A DNA stretch of 7,656 nucleotides, taken from the NCBI GenBank assembly GCA_015064195.1, contig SVSO01000139.1, positions 1 through 7,656 of the forward strand. The letters are read 5' to 3'. Source of the stretch: Oscillospiraceae bacterium (lineage in GTDB: Bacteria; Bacillota_A; Clostridia; Oscillospirales; CAG-272). Of the stretch, positions 1 to 5,818 are shown one piece after another. The position numbers were made by a program, and so were the translations under genes. Position 1 is the stretch's first letter. Each line of letters starts with the position of its first letter. Below the pieces are notes generated by a model that did not search any database, was not told the DNA's origin, and saw only the letters and a list, made by a program, of their open reading frames with translations.

Positions 1-1167
1 AGCGGCTCCGTCACCATCCCGCTGATGAAAAAGACCGGCTACAAGCCGGAATTTGCCGCAGCTGCGGAAGCTGCCGCATCCACCGGCGGTCAGATCATGC
101 CGCCTATCATGGGTGCCGCCGCATTTCTGATGGCGGAGAACCTGTCCATCAATTACAGCAGCATCATCGTCAAGGCGATCCTGCCGGCGATCCTCTATTT
201 CGCGGGCATCTTCATCGCCGTTCATCTGGAAGCGAAAAAGTATGGCCTGCGCGGTCTGACCAAGGAAGAAATTCCCGCATGGAAGCCGCTCATCAAGAAG
301 ATCTACCTGCTCATTCCCATGGTGCTTCTGATCTATCTTGTGGGCACCAGCACCCGCACCATCCAGACCTCTGCCGCCATCGCCATCATCGCCGCCATCG
401 TGGTCAGCCTGTTCAATAAGGGCAACCGCATCACGCCCAAGCGATTCCTGGAAGCGCTGGCAGCCGGTGCGCAGGGCACCATCTCGGTTGCCGCCGCCTG
501 CGGTATCGCGGGCATCATCGCCGGCACCATCACCATGACCGGCCTCGCCAACGTGCTCATCAACGGCATTGTCGCTTTTGCAGGCGAACATATCATGATC
601 GCGCTGGTGCTCACCATGCTCTGCTGCATCGTGCTCGGCATGGGCGTTCCCACCACTGCAAACTACTGCATCATGGCTGCTACCTGCGCGCCGATCCTCG
701 TGCGCATGGGCGTTCCCGCCATCGCCGCACACTTCTTCGTGTTCTATTTTGGCATCGTCGCCGATCTGACGCCTCCGGTCGCACTGGCGGCTTACGCAGG
801 CTCAGCCATCGCACAGTCCAATCCCATGAAGACCGCCTTTGTTTCCACCAAGCTGGCCATTGCGGCATTCATCGTTCCCTACGCATTCGCGCTCAATCCC
901 GTCATGCTGTTTGAAGGTGATGTCGGCCTGCTTCAGGTCATCCTTATCATCGTTACATCCCTGCTTGGTATATTCGGTGTATCGGCAGCACTGGAGGGCT
1001 ACATCTTCACCCATATGAATCCCATCCAGCGCATCCTGTCGGCGGCAGGCGGACTCCTGCTCATCGACCCCAATCCCATCACCGACGTTGTGGGCATCTC
1101 GCTCATCGTGCTGGTGTTCGTATGGCAGCTTCTGCAGAAAAAGAAAACTGCGAAAATTCCCGCATAA
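1..1167 (+). CDS. TRAP transporter fused permease (DctQM-type, 4TM/12TM), 3' part only
   Basis: This is the C-terminal 388 residues of a TRAP transporter permease; the reading frame is open from base 1, so the N-terminus (roughly 250 residues, judged from the usual family length of about 630-680) lies outside the window. The product is an inner-membrane secondary transporter that uses an ion gradient to take up organic acids delivered by a periplasmic or lipid-anchored binding protein. Seen here: the DctM signature GSVTIPLMKKTGYKPEF at window residues 2-18, STGGQIMPPIMG at 27-38, GMGVPTTANY at 213-222 and ADLTPPVALAAYAGSAIA at 254-271, separated by many hydrophobic helices. Two near-repeats of the 'G-x-P-P/T' hairpin type match the inverted-repeat transport core of DctM. 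The protein ends in a basic tail (LLQKKKTAKIPA). The PPIMG and NYCIMAATCAPIL forms are typical of the fused 4TM/12TM subfamily rather than of separate DctM. The substrate cannot be read from the sequence. The gene converges on the beta-helix gene and ends just before a shared terminator. Confidence 0.92.
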   Translation, partial: SGSVTIPLMKKTGYKPEFAAAAEAAASTGGQIMPPIMGAAAFLMAENLSINYSSIIVKAILPAILYFAGIFIAVHLEAKKYGLRGLTKEEIPAWKPLIKKIYLLIPMVLLIYLVGTSTRTIQTSAAIAIIAAIVVSLFNKGNRITPKRFLEALAAGAQGTISVAAACGIAGIIAGTITMTGLANVLINGIVAFAGEHIMIALVLTMLCCIVLGMGVPTTANYCIMAATCAPILVRMGVPAIAAHFFVFYFGIVADLTPPVALAAYAGSAIAQSNPMKTAFVSTKLAIAAFIVPYAFALNPVMLFEGDVGLLQVILIIVTSLLGIFGVSAALEGYIFTHMNPIQRILSAAGGLLLIDPNPITDVVGISLIVLVFVWQLLQKKKTAKIPA

Positions 1168-1172
1168 GCATC

Positions 1173-1206
1173 AAACAAAAAACCGCCCCAAGGCGGTTTT
1201 TTGTTT
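1173..1206. terminator. Bidirectional intrinsic terminator between convergent genes
   Basis: A perfect 15-bp inverted repeat: AAACAAAAAACCGCC (1173-1187), a 4-nt CCAA loop (1188-1191) and GGCGGTTTTTTGTTT (1192-1206). The GC core is flanked by A-tracts on one side and T-tracts on the other, so either strand yields a GC hairpin followed by a U-run. It starts 6 bases after the TRAP stop codon and ends 4 bases before the stop codon of the converging beta-helix gene, so it can serve both. Confidence 0.93.
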
Positions 1207-1209
1207 TTG

Positions 1210-2715
1210 TTACTTGATGATGTAAACCTTGGCGTTCTTGTCGCCGAAGATAGCTGCGATCTTTTCCTCGGCGGAATCGTCGAATACCAGATTCTCCGGC
1301 TCGGCGATCTCGTTGCCGCCGTACTGACCGATCCTGCCGCCGTCAAACTGCACGTAGGTGTTGTCGTGCATCTCGGGGCAGCTGGAATCCTTCTCGGCCA
1401 CCAGATGGAGCATCCGATACGCCGCGCGGTCGAAGATGTTGTCGTGAACAGTGTAGTTCGATGCTTTGTTGGTGTAGCTCCAACCCTTGATGTGAGCGGG
1501 GGTGTGGGTGTTATGCCGCTGCTGACCCCAGCCGTAGCCCGAATGACGGAGGATATTGCCGCACATTTCGATGCCGTCCATGAAGCTCTCGGTGTCGCCG
1601 TTGTTCATTTCGAGGAAGTATTCGATGGAATAGACGCAGTATTCGACGAGATTGTTGCGATAAAGCACGTTGGTCATGGTGAACTTATTGCCGCTTGTTG
1701 TGATCTGATGGGTGATGCCCGCGTCGTAGCACTGGTAGATGTAGCAGTCCTCCACAGTGTAATCGTCACAGCCGCCGTAGATCTCAACGCCGTTGCCGAA
1801 GCGGGTGACGGTGCCGCGCCCGCCCTCGGGATAGTTGGGGTCGGTGCCGGCATAATGCTGGATGGTGCCGCCGATCCAGCCGATCTCACAGCCGCTGACA
1901 TGGAGGCCGCGCACACAGCCGCCGCCTGCAGTGACAGCGTGATGGCCGATGTATTTCATGCACAGGTTGTCGATGCGCACGTTGGGCTTCGAGCCGACAA
2001 CGAACATAGGACGCTTGGTTGCGGCTTCGATGGAGGTGAACACTTCACCGGGATTGCCGCGGTCGCAGCGCAGATACAGATCGCCAAGGCTTTCTTCATT
2101 GACCACGGGGATAGGGAAGTCCTGCCCCTTGGAAGGAGCGGTGGTCAGCGTGTCCTCAAAATGCCAGTAGATGTCCAGATCGCGCACCATTTCTTCCGCC
2201 ATGACAAAAAGCTTCGACTCATCGTTGCGGCAGACGAATTTGCCGTTGATGTAGGACGGGATGAGCTTGATGGAATGGGCCTCGCCATGATTGAACACCA
2301 GCGTACCGGGGTCGAGGATCTTTTCGCCCCATTTCCAGATGTGATGCTCAGGATCAACTTCGCTCCACAGTGCGGGATCGTCGATGCTTCTGTCCCAGCC
2401 GTAGAATTTCGGCTTTTCGCCTTCACCATATGCGCCGTAGGTCACGCCTGCATGGGTGATGACCTTTCCGCGGAACAGATCGCCGCGGCGGAACAGCACG
2501 CCATCGCCCTCGGAAAGCTCTGCCTCAGAGACTTTGGCAAGCGTCTTCCACGGAGTTTCGGGGGAACGTCCGTCGTTTGCATCGTCGCCGGAAGTGCTGA
2601 CATAATAGACTGTGCCGGCAATTTCCAGCTTGTCGGGCAGGTTCAGAATCTCCTGACGGCGCGCCTCACACTGGGCGTCAAGCTTTGCTAAAAATTCATT
2701 GTTTGCAGTCATCAT
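1210..2715 (-). CDS. Right-handed parallel beta-helix repeat protein, cytoplasmic, function unassigned
   Basis: A 501-residue protein of the parallel beta-helix fold, the fold of many polysaccharide lyases, pectinases and epimerases. The N-terminal 36 residues look helical. They are followed by YYVSTSGDDANDGRSPETPW (37-56), the common entry motif of secreted and intracellular beta-helix carbohydrate-active proteins (a strand, then G-x-D-x-N-D-G, then PW). Residues about 245-450 show the short repeating strand/turn pattern of the helix, with N-G-V-E-I-Y-G-G and D-G-I-E-M-C-G-N coil-like rungs. There is no signal peptide or membrane segment, and 12 cysteines are scattered through the chain (for example 252, 267, 276, 316, 324, 329), which suits a reducing cytoplasm. 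The catalytic residues are not identifiable by eye. It is the last gene of the minus-strand cluster, 27 bases after the PHP gene and with no promoter of its own seen, so the two are likely co-transcribed. It could be a lyase, glycosidase or epimerase acting on an imported oligosaccharide; that is inference. The fold call is firm, the activity open. Confidence 0.85.
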   Translation of the reverse strand: MMTANNEFLAKLDAQCEARRQEILNLPDKLEIAGTVYYVSTSGDDANDGRSPETPWKTLAKVSEAELSEGDGVLFRRGDLFRGKVITHAGVTYGAYGEGEKPKFYGWDRSIDDPALWSEVDPEHHIWKWGEKILDPGTLVFNHGEAHSIKLIPSYINGKFVCRNDESKLFVMAEEMVRDLDIYWHFEDTLTTAPSKGQDFPIPVVNEESLGDLYLRCDRGNPGEVFTSIEAATKRPMFVVGSKPNVRIDNLCMKYIGHHAVTAGGGCVRGLHVSGCEIGWIGGTIQHYAGTDPNYPEGGRGTVTRFGNGVEIYGGCDDYTVEDCYIYQCYDAGITHQITTSGNKFTMTNVLYRNNLVEYCVYSIEYFLEMNNGDTESFMDGIEMCGNILRHSGYGWGQQRHNTHTPAHIKGWSYTNKASNYTVHDNIFDRAAYRMLHLVAEKDSSCPEMHDNTYVQFDGGRIGQYGGNEIAEPENLVFDDSAEEKIAAIFGDKNAKVYIIK

Positions 2716-2720
2716 AAATA

Positions 2721-2727
2721 CCTCTTT
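2721..2727 (-). promoter_or_regulatory. Ribosome binding site of the beta-helix gene
   Basis: On the minus strand AAAGAGG precedes two adjacent in-frame ATG codons (2715-2713 and 2712-2710). The spacer is 5 nt to the first and 8 nt to the second. The second has the more usual spacing, so the protein may begin MTANN rather than MMTANN; the difference is one residue. Confidence 0.65.
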
Positions 2728-2742
2728 GTAAAAAAATTGTTT

Positions 2743-3408
2743 TTAACGGATGATTTGCTGCTTTCTTCCACGGATGAGTGCGATGAAGTCCTCGGCTGTT
2801 TCGATGGGTTCATCGGACAGCACACCGGCAGCGCCGATGTCGCAGTAAAGATGAGAGTCTGAGCCCGAGGTGGACAAAAGACCGTTGTCATCGGCCAGCT
2901 TTTTTGCAAGATCACTGTGATCGTCATGGCCGGGATTGCCGTTGTAGATCTCGATGCCATCCACGGCGTGGGGCGTGGTGTAATTGTGGGGATTGTCGCG
3001 ATAGGGATGTGCCTGCACCAGCAGAAGCCCGTTTTCCTTGGCGATCCCGTGGAATTCCTCCACCGTGTAATCGAGAATGGACGGATGGGCGCACAGGAAT
3101 TCCTCGGTCAGACCGTAGACCAGATAGTGATTGGGATTGTTCTTGAAGCTGATCTCGGCTGCGGGAAGAACGGTCAGACCCAGCTTTTCACCGGCTTCGC
3201 GGGCACTTCTGTAGCCGGAGAAGAAGGAATGGATCTTCTCGGGCCATGTAAGCTCACGGTGATGGTTGAAATAGTTTTCTGAAAAATGGTCGGAAATGAA
3301 CAGCGTATGATAGCCTGCGGCGGCGTACAGACGTGCCATCTCCGCTCCGGGAATTTGGGAGCAGAAGCTGACCTCGGAAACATGAGCATGAGTTTCGGTT
3401 TTGTACAT
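2743..3408 (-). CDS. PHP-domain metal-dependent phosphoesterase
   Basis: A 221-residue stand-alone PHP (polymerase and histidinol phosphatase) domain, expected to be a cytoplasmic metal-dependent hydrolase of phosphate esters. The metal-site motifs appear in family order: E-T-H-A-H with H7 and H9, I-S-D-H with D40 and H41, A-A-E-I-S with E85, Q-A-H-P-Y-R with H134, and S-G-S-D-S-H with D184 and H186. This full set supports an active, probably trinuclear metal centre. The length equals a bare catalytic domain with no fused polymerase or helicase part. Histidinol phosphatase itself is unlikely because no histidine genes are nearby and several generic PHP subfamilies share these motifs. The start ATG is supported by GGAGAG a few bases upstream (3418-3413). 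It heads a two-gene sub-operon with the beta-helix gene, under its own strong promoter and also within reach of readthrough from the MBL gene. The substrate is unknown; a sugar phosphate would suit the context but is only inference. Confidence 0.88.
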   Translation of the reverse strand: MYKTETHAHVSEVSFCSQIPGAEMARLYAAAGYHTLFISDHFSENYFNHHRELTWPEKIHSFFSGYRSAREAGEKLGLTVLPAAEISFKNNPNHYLVYGLTEEFLCAHPSILDYTVEEFHGIAKENGLLLVQAHPYRDNPHNYTTPHAVDGIEIYNGNPGHDDHSDLAKKLADDNGLLSTSGSDSHLYCDIGAAGVLSDEPIETAEDFIALIRGRKQQIIR

Positions 3409-3457
3409 TTTTCTCTCCAGATCGAAATATTCGCCTCATGGCGTAATGCTATCTATT

Positions 3458-3486
3458 ATTATACACGCAAATGACGATTTCGTCAA
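3458..3486 (-). promoter_or_regulatory. Sigma-A promoter of the PHP/beta-helix genes
   Basis: On the minus strand the -35 box TTGACG (3486-3481) is separated by 17 bp from a perfect -10 box TATAAT (3463-3458). Transcription would start near 3451, giving a 5' leader of about 40 nt before the ATG at 3408. The -35 box begins only 7 bases after the stop codon of the MBL gene, leaving no space for a terminator between them. Confidence 0.88.
3472..3485. promoter_or_regulatory. Candidate operator: 14-bp palindrome over the -35 box
   Basis: TGACGA-TT-TCGTCA is a perfect 6-bp inverted repeat with a 2-bp centre. It covers five of the six bases of the -35 box of the PHP promoter and runs into the spacer. 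A repressor bound here would block RNA polymerase. It is not a terminator, as no T-run follows on either strand. The arm length is short, so chance remains possible. Confidence 0.45.
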
Positions 3487-3493
3487 GATAAAA

Positions 3494-4270
3494 TTACAAA
3501 ATCAGCGTCTGACCGGCGCAAATCCTGTGAAGACGGCTCATCCGCTCCTCCATGAAGGTGTACTGTTCGGCACCGGTACAGTGGCAGGTGTGATATTCGG
3601 TGGGGTAGGAATCGAGGATCGCCGCATATGCCGCCAGCGTTTCATCCGTTGGGAGCTTTGAAAAATGGAAGCCGCCGATGAGCACATCCGGCTGAAACCA
3701 GCGCACGATGTCCAGCACGCCCCGATGGGAACAGCCGCTGAACAGGATCCGCCGCCCGTCCTCCTCCATGAGAAGATACTGCTCATGCCGGAAATCGTCG
3801 GGCAGAAATGCGCCGTCCTGCACCATAGTCAGTCCGAAACTGCCAAGTTCATGCTGCTTTTCCCGCTCCACTCCGGCATACAGCGTCACGCCGTCGGCAA
3901 GGCGGATGACGGAATCGGTGAAGATGAGCCGCGGATGATGGGCGAGAGCAGGATCAAGGCCAATGTATTTTTCCGTGCCGTTGTAATGCGGGCGGAATGC
4001 GTGACGGCTTACATAAACCGGCGCGTGGCCATTTTCGCGGAGAAATGCTGCAAGTCCGCCGCCATGGTCATAGTGACCGTGGGACAGCACTGCGATACTG
4101 ACGTCAGCGATATCGATGCCCAGCACCGCCGCGTTCCGCAGAAACAGCTCGCTCTGCCCCATGTCAAAGAGCAGACGCAGCCCTTTGGATTCGATGAAAA
4201 AGCTCAGTCCGTGCTCAAAGCCGAAGGCTTCACCGCAGGATGTATTTTCTGCAAGACAGGTGATCTTCAA
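3494..4270 (-). CDS. MBL-fold metallo-hydrolase (COG1237-like), TTG start
   Basis: A 258-residue metallo-beta-lactamase-fold hydrolase without signal peptide. The metal motif S-H-G-H-Y-D-H-G-G-G lies at 63-72 (H64, H66, D68, H69). Later ligands and family marks are G-C-S-H-R-G at 179-184 (H182), G-G-F-H-F at 199-203 (H202) and C-H-C-T-G at 229-233 (H230); DDFRHEQ at 158-164 matches the D-D-x-x-x-E-Q element of the same group. The set GCSHRG / GGFH / CHCTG marks the group often labelled 7,8-dihydropterin-6-yl-methyl-4-(beta-D-ribofuranosyl)aminobenzene-5'-phosphate synthase, named after an archaeal enzyme; that specific reaction should not be assumed in this bacterium. The start is TTG (4270-4268), chosen because AAAGGGGGA stands 7 nt upstream and a promoter lies just before it. 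All ligands are present, so the enzyme is likely active. It is the first gene of the minus-strand cluster and is divergent from the NSS transporter gene. The substrate is unknown. Confidence 0.88.
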   Translation of the reverse strand: MKITCLAENTSCGEAFGFEHGLSFFIESKGLRLLFDMGQSELFLRNAAVLGIDIADVSIAVLSHGHYDHGGGLAAFLRENGHAPVYVSRHAFRPHYNGTEKYIGLDPALAHHPRLIFTDSVIRLADGVTLYAGVEREKQHELGSFGLTMVQDGAFLPDDFRHEQYLLMEEDGRRILFSGCSHRGVLDIVRWFQPDVLIGGFHFSKLPTDETLAAYAAILDSYPTEYHTCHCTGAEQYTFMEERMSRLHRICAGQTLIL

Positions 4271-4277
4271 ATTTTTG

Positions 4278-4286
4278 TCCCCCTTT
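4278..4286 (-). promoter_or_regulatory. Ribosome binding site that fixes the TTG start of the MBL gene
   Basis: The minus strand reads AAAGGGGGA, then a 7-nt spacer CAAAAAT, then TTG at 4270-4268. No ATG lies in frame at this distance, and the family's N-terminal strand begins at once (MKITCLAEN), so the non-ATG start is well supported. Confidence 0.8.
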
Positions 4287-4302
4287 GAATATATCTCTAT
4301 TC

Positions 4303-4331
4303 ACTATAGCATAAAAAAACCCGGCTGTCAA
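4303..4331 (-). promoter_or_regulatory. Extended -10 sigma-A promoter of the MBL gene
   Basis: On the minus strand there is a consensus -35 TTGACA (4331-4326), a 17-bp spacer, and -10 TATAGT (4308-4303) preceded by TGC, making an extended -10 element. The transcript would begin near 4296, about 25 nt before the TTG start codon. The spacer contains a run of seven T. Confidence 0.88.
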
Positions 4332-4346
4332 TGAAAATGATGTAAA

Positions 4347-4380
4347 TTTGTGTCGGAAGTGCAGACAGTTTGCGTCGGAA
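4347..4380. repeat. 12-bp direct repeat, 22-bp period, between divergent promoters
   Basis: TTTGTGTCGGAA at 4347-4358 and TTTGCGTCGGAA at 4369-4380 differ by one base and are offset by 22 bp, close to two helical turns, so both copies face the same side of the DNA. They lie between the outward-facing -35 boxes of the MBL promoter (4326-4331) and the NSS promoter (4385-4390); the second copy ends 4 bp from the latter. This is the usual place for a regulator that controls both divergent genes. The binding protein is unknown. Confidence 0.6.
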
Positions 4381-4384
4381 ACGA

Positions 4385-4413
4385 TTGACTTTTGGCAGAT
4401 TTTGTGGTATACT
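4385..4413 (+). promoter_or_regulatory. Extended -10 sigma-A promoter of the NSS transporter gene
   Basis: The -35 box TTGACT (4385-4390), a 17-bp spacer ending in TGG, and -10 box TATACT (4408-4413) form an extended -10 promoter. Transcription would start near 4420, leaving a leader of about 20 nt before the ATG at 4441, just enough for the ribosome binding site. Confidence 0.88.
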
Positions 4414-4430
4414 ATAAAAAATACAGTTTT

Positions 4431-4435
4431 GGAGG
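4431..4435 (+). promoter_or_regulatory. Ribosome binding site deciding the NSS start
   Basis: GGAGG stands 5 nt before the ATG at 4441. An in-frame ATG further upstream at 4348 would extend the protein by 31 residues, but that stretch contains the promoter and would not be transcribed, so 4441 is the start. Confidence 0.9.
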
Positions 4436-4440
4436 ACAAT

Positions 4441-5766
4441 ATGAGTCAAAAACAGTCCAAGTTTTCCGGCAGCTGGGGATTTGTTCTATCCGCAGTCGGT
4501 TCGGCAGTCGGCATGGCAAATGTGTGGGGATTTCCCGCAAAATTAGGAGCAAACGGCGGCGGCGCGTTTCTCCTTGTGTATCTTTTCTTCATTGCCCTGT
4601 TCAGTGTGGTCGGACTTTCGGCGGAATACGCTATCGGACGCCGTTCCCGCACCGGTACACTTGGCTCTTATCGGGGCGCATGGGCATCGAGGAGCGAAAA
4701 GCTTGGCAAAGCGGGCGGTATCGTGGGCTGGCTCCCGCTGGCAGGCTCGCTCTGCATCGCGCTGGGCTATGCGGTCATTATTTCCTATGTGCTGAAGGCA
4801 TTTTTCGCATCCCTCACCGGCGAGGTGATGGATGTTGACACGAAGGTGTGGTTCACAGGCTTCTCAGAGAATCATTATTCTGTGGTGATCTTCCACGTCG
4901 TCGTGGTGGTCGGCACACTGCTCACCCTGCTTCTCGGCGCAAAGAGCATCGAACGCTCCAACAAGATCATGATGCCCATATTCTTCATCATTTTCTTGGT
5001 GCTGGCGGTGCGCGTGGCATTTCTGCCCGGTGCGGCTGAGGGCTACAAATTTATGTTCACCTTTGAATGGCGTGCGCTTCTTGATCCCATGACTTGGATT
5101 TGGGCGATGGGACAGGCATTTTTCTCCCTGTCCGTCACCGGAAGCGGCATGATCGTCTACGGCGCGTATCTGGATGACGGCGAGGATGTGGTTCACGTGG
5201 CAGTCCGCACGGCCATCTTTGACACCATCGCGGCCATGGTTGCGGCACTGGTCATCATCCCCGCCTGCTTCGCCTACAATCTTGACGTGGGCGCAGGCCC
5301 GTCCTTGCTGTTCGTCACTCTGCCGCGCATTCTGCAGGACATCCCCTTCGGTCAGGTTTTCGCCATCTTCCTCTACACCGCCATGGTGTTCGCCGGCGTA
5401 AGCTCGCTGCAGAATATGTTTGAAGCGGTGGGCGAATCCCTGCAGGCACGGTTCGCCGGGCTGAAGCGCATACCGGTGCTGATTATTCTCGGCGTGCTCT
5501 GCCTCGGCATCGGCGTGAATATGGAGCCCATCTTTATCTGGGGCCCGTGGATGGATGCGGTGTCCATCTACATCATCCCCATCGGTGCTACCATCGGCGC
5601 GGTATCCTGGTTCTGGATCATGAATCGGGAGGATCTGATGGACGAGATCAACAAGGGAACAGCTAAGCCGCATGGAAAATTCTGGTATATGGCCGGCCGT
5701 TTTCTCTATGTTCCCTGCGCGCTCATCCTCTGTCTGGTGGCAATTATCGCAGGAATTCCATTCTGA
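4441..5766 (+). CDS. Sodium-dependent transporter, neurotransmitter:sodium symporter (NSS/SNF) family
   Basis: A 441-residue integral membrane symporter of the LeuT fold, importing a solute (in characterised bacterial relatives usually an amino acid) with Na+. TM1 carries the unwound signature G-S-A-V-G-M-A-N-V-W-G-F-P (20-32) followed by NGGGAF (38-43). TM6 has G-Q-A-F-F-S-L-S-V-T-G-S-G (224-236) and TM8 F-A-G-V-S-S (317-322). By comparison with LeuT, Na2-site positions G20, V23, A318, S321 and S322 and Na1-site positions A22 and N27 are conserved; the Na1 threonine of TM6 is replaced by S229. Hydrophobic segments lie at about 10-35, 42-64, 93-123, 148-166, 174-194, 214-245, 256-280, 303-335, 344-360, 362-393 and 414-439. 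That makes 11 helices, as in many bacterial members that lack TM12. The substrate cannot be fixed from sequence. The gene has its own promoter, is divergent from the MBL gene, and no terminator hairpin is visible after its stop. Confidence 0.93.
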   Translation: MSQKQSKFSGSWGFVLSAVGSAVGMANVWGFPAKLGANGGGAFLLVYLFFIALFSVVGLSAEYAIGRRSRTGTLGSYRGAWASRSEKLGKAGGIVGWLPLAGSLCIALGYAVIISYVLKAFFASLTGEVMDVDTKVWFTGFSENHYSVVIFHVVVVVGTLLTLLLGAKSIERSNKIMMPIFFIIFLVLAVRVAFLPGAAEGYKFMFTFEWRALLDPMTWIWAMGQAFFSLSVTGSGMIVYGAYLDDGEDVVHVAVRTAIFDTIAAMVAALVIIPACFAYNLDVGAGPSLLFVTLPRILQDIPFGQVFAIFLYTAMVFAGVSSLQNMFEAVGESLQARFAGLKRIPVLIILGVLCLGIGVNMEPIFIWGPWMDAVSIYIIPIGATIGAVSWFWIMNREDLMDEINKGTAKPHGKFWYMAGRFLYVPCALILCLVAIIAGIPF

Positions 5767-5789
5767 TGCAAGAAAATGTTCATAAACTG

Positions 5790-5818
5790 TTGACAAATTG
5801 CGTCGAATGTGGTATATT
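5790..5818 (+). promoter_or_regulatory. Extended -10 sigma-A promoter of the uracil salvage operon
   Basis: A consensus -35 TTGACA (5790-5795), a 17-bp spacer ending in TGG, and -10 TATATT (5813-5818). The end of the spacer plus -10 (TGTGGTATATT) nearly repeats that of the NSS promoter (TGTGGTATACT). Transcription would start near 5825. The strength of the match suits a well-expressed operon. Confidence 0.9.

Noticed and set aside
1201..2691. A 496-codon open frame on the + strand opposite the beta-helix gene
   Set aside because: It is in register with the real gene's codon pattern (GC-biased third positions leave the antisense frame open), its translation is low-complexity Val/Ala/Asp and resembles no family, and it would begin inside the terminator region without a ribosome site.
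2716..2742. A/T tracts between the PHP and beta-helix genes as a terminator
   Set aside because: Only an AAAAA/TTTTT pairing without any GC stem is possible; too weak to stop transcription.
2743..3408. Histidinol phosphatase (hisK-type) as the identity of the PHP protein
   Set aside because: The metal motifs are shared by many PHP phosphoesterases, the protein is somewhat short for that enzyme, and no histidine biosynthesis gene is nearby.
3665..4288. A 207-codon + strand frame opposite the MBL gene
   Set aside because: No ribosome site or family resemblance, and the opposite strand has a complete metallo-hydrolase motif set.
4309..4326. CAGCCGGGTTTTTTT on the minus strand as a possible terminator
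   Set aside because: There is a T-run after a GC stretch, but no complementary upstream arm (CCCGG) exists, and the stretch is the spacer of a consensus promoter.
4348..4440. A longer start for the NSS transporter (31 extra residues from ATG 4348)
   Set aside because: This segment contains the -35 and -10 boxes and the direct repeats; the ATG at 4441 has GGAGG before it and gives a normal NSS N-terminus.
4864..5796. A 310-codon open frame on the - strand opposite the NSS transporter
   Set aside because: Again a polar His/Asp/Glu-rich shadow of a membrane protein gene with no motif; its start would lie at the uracil operon promoter, pointing the wrong way.
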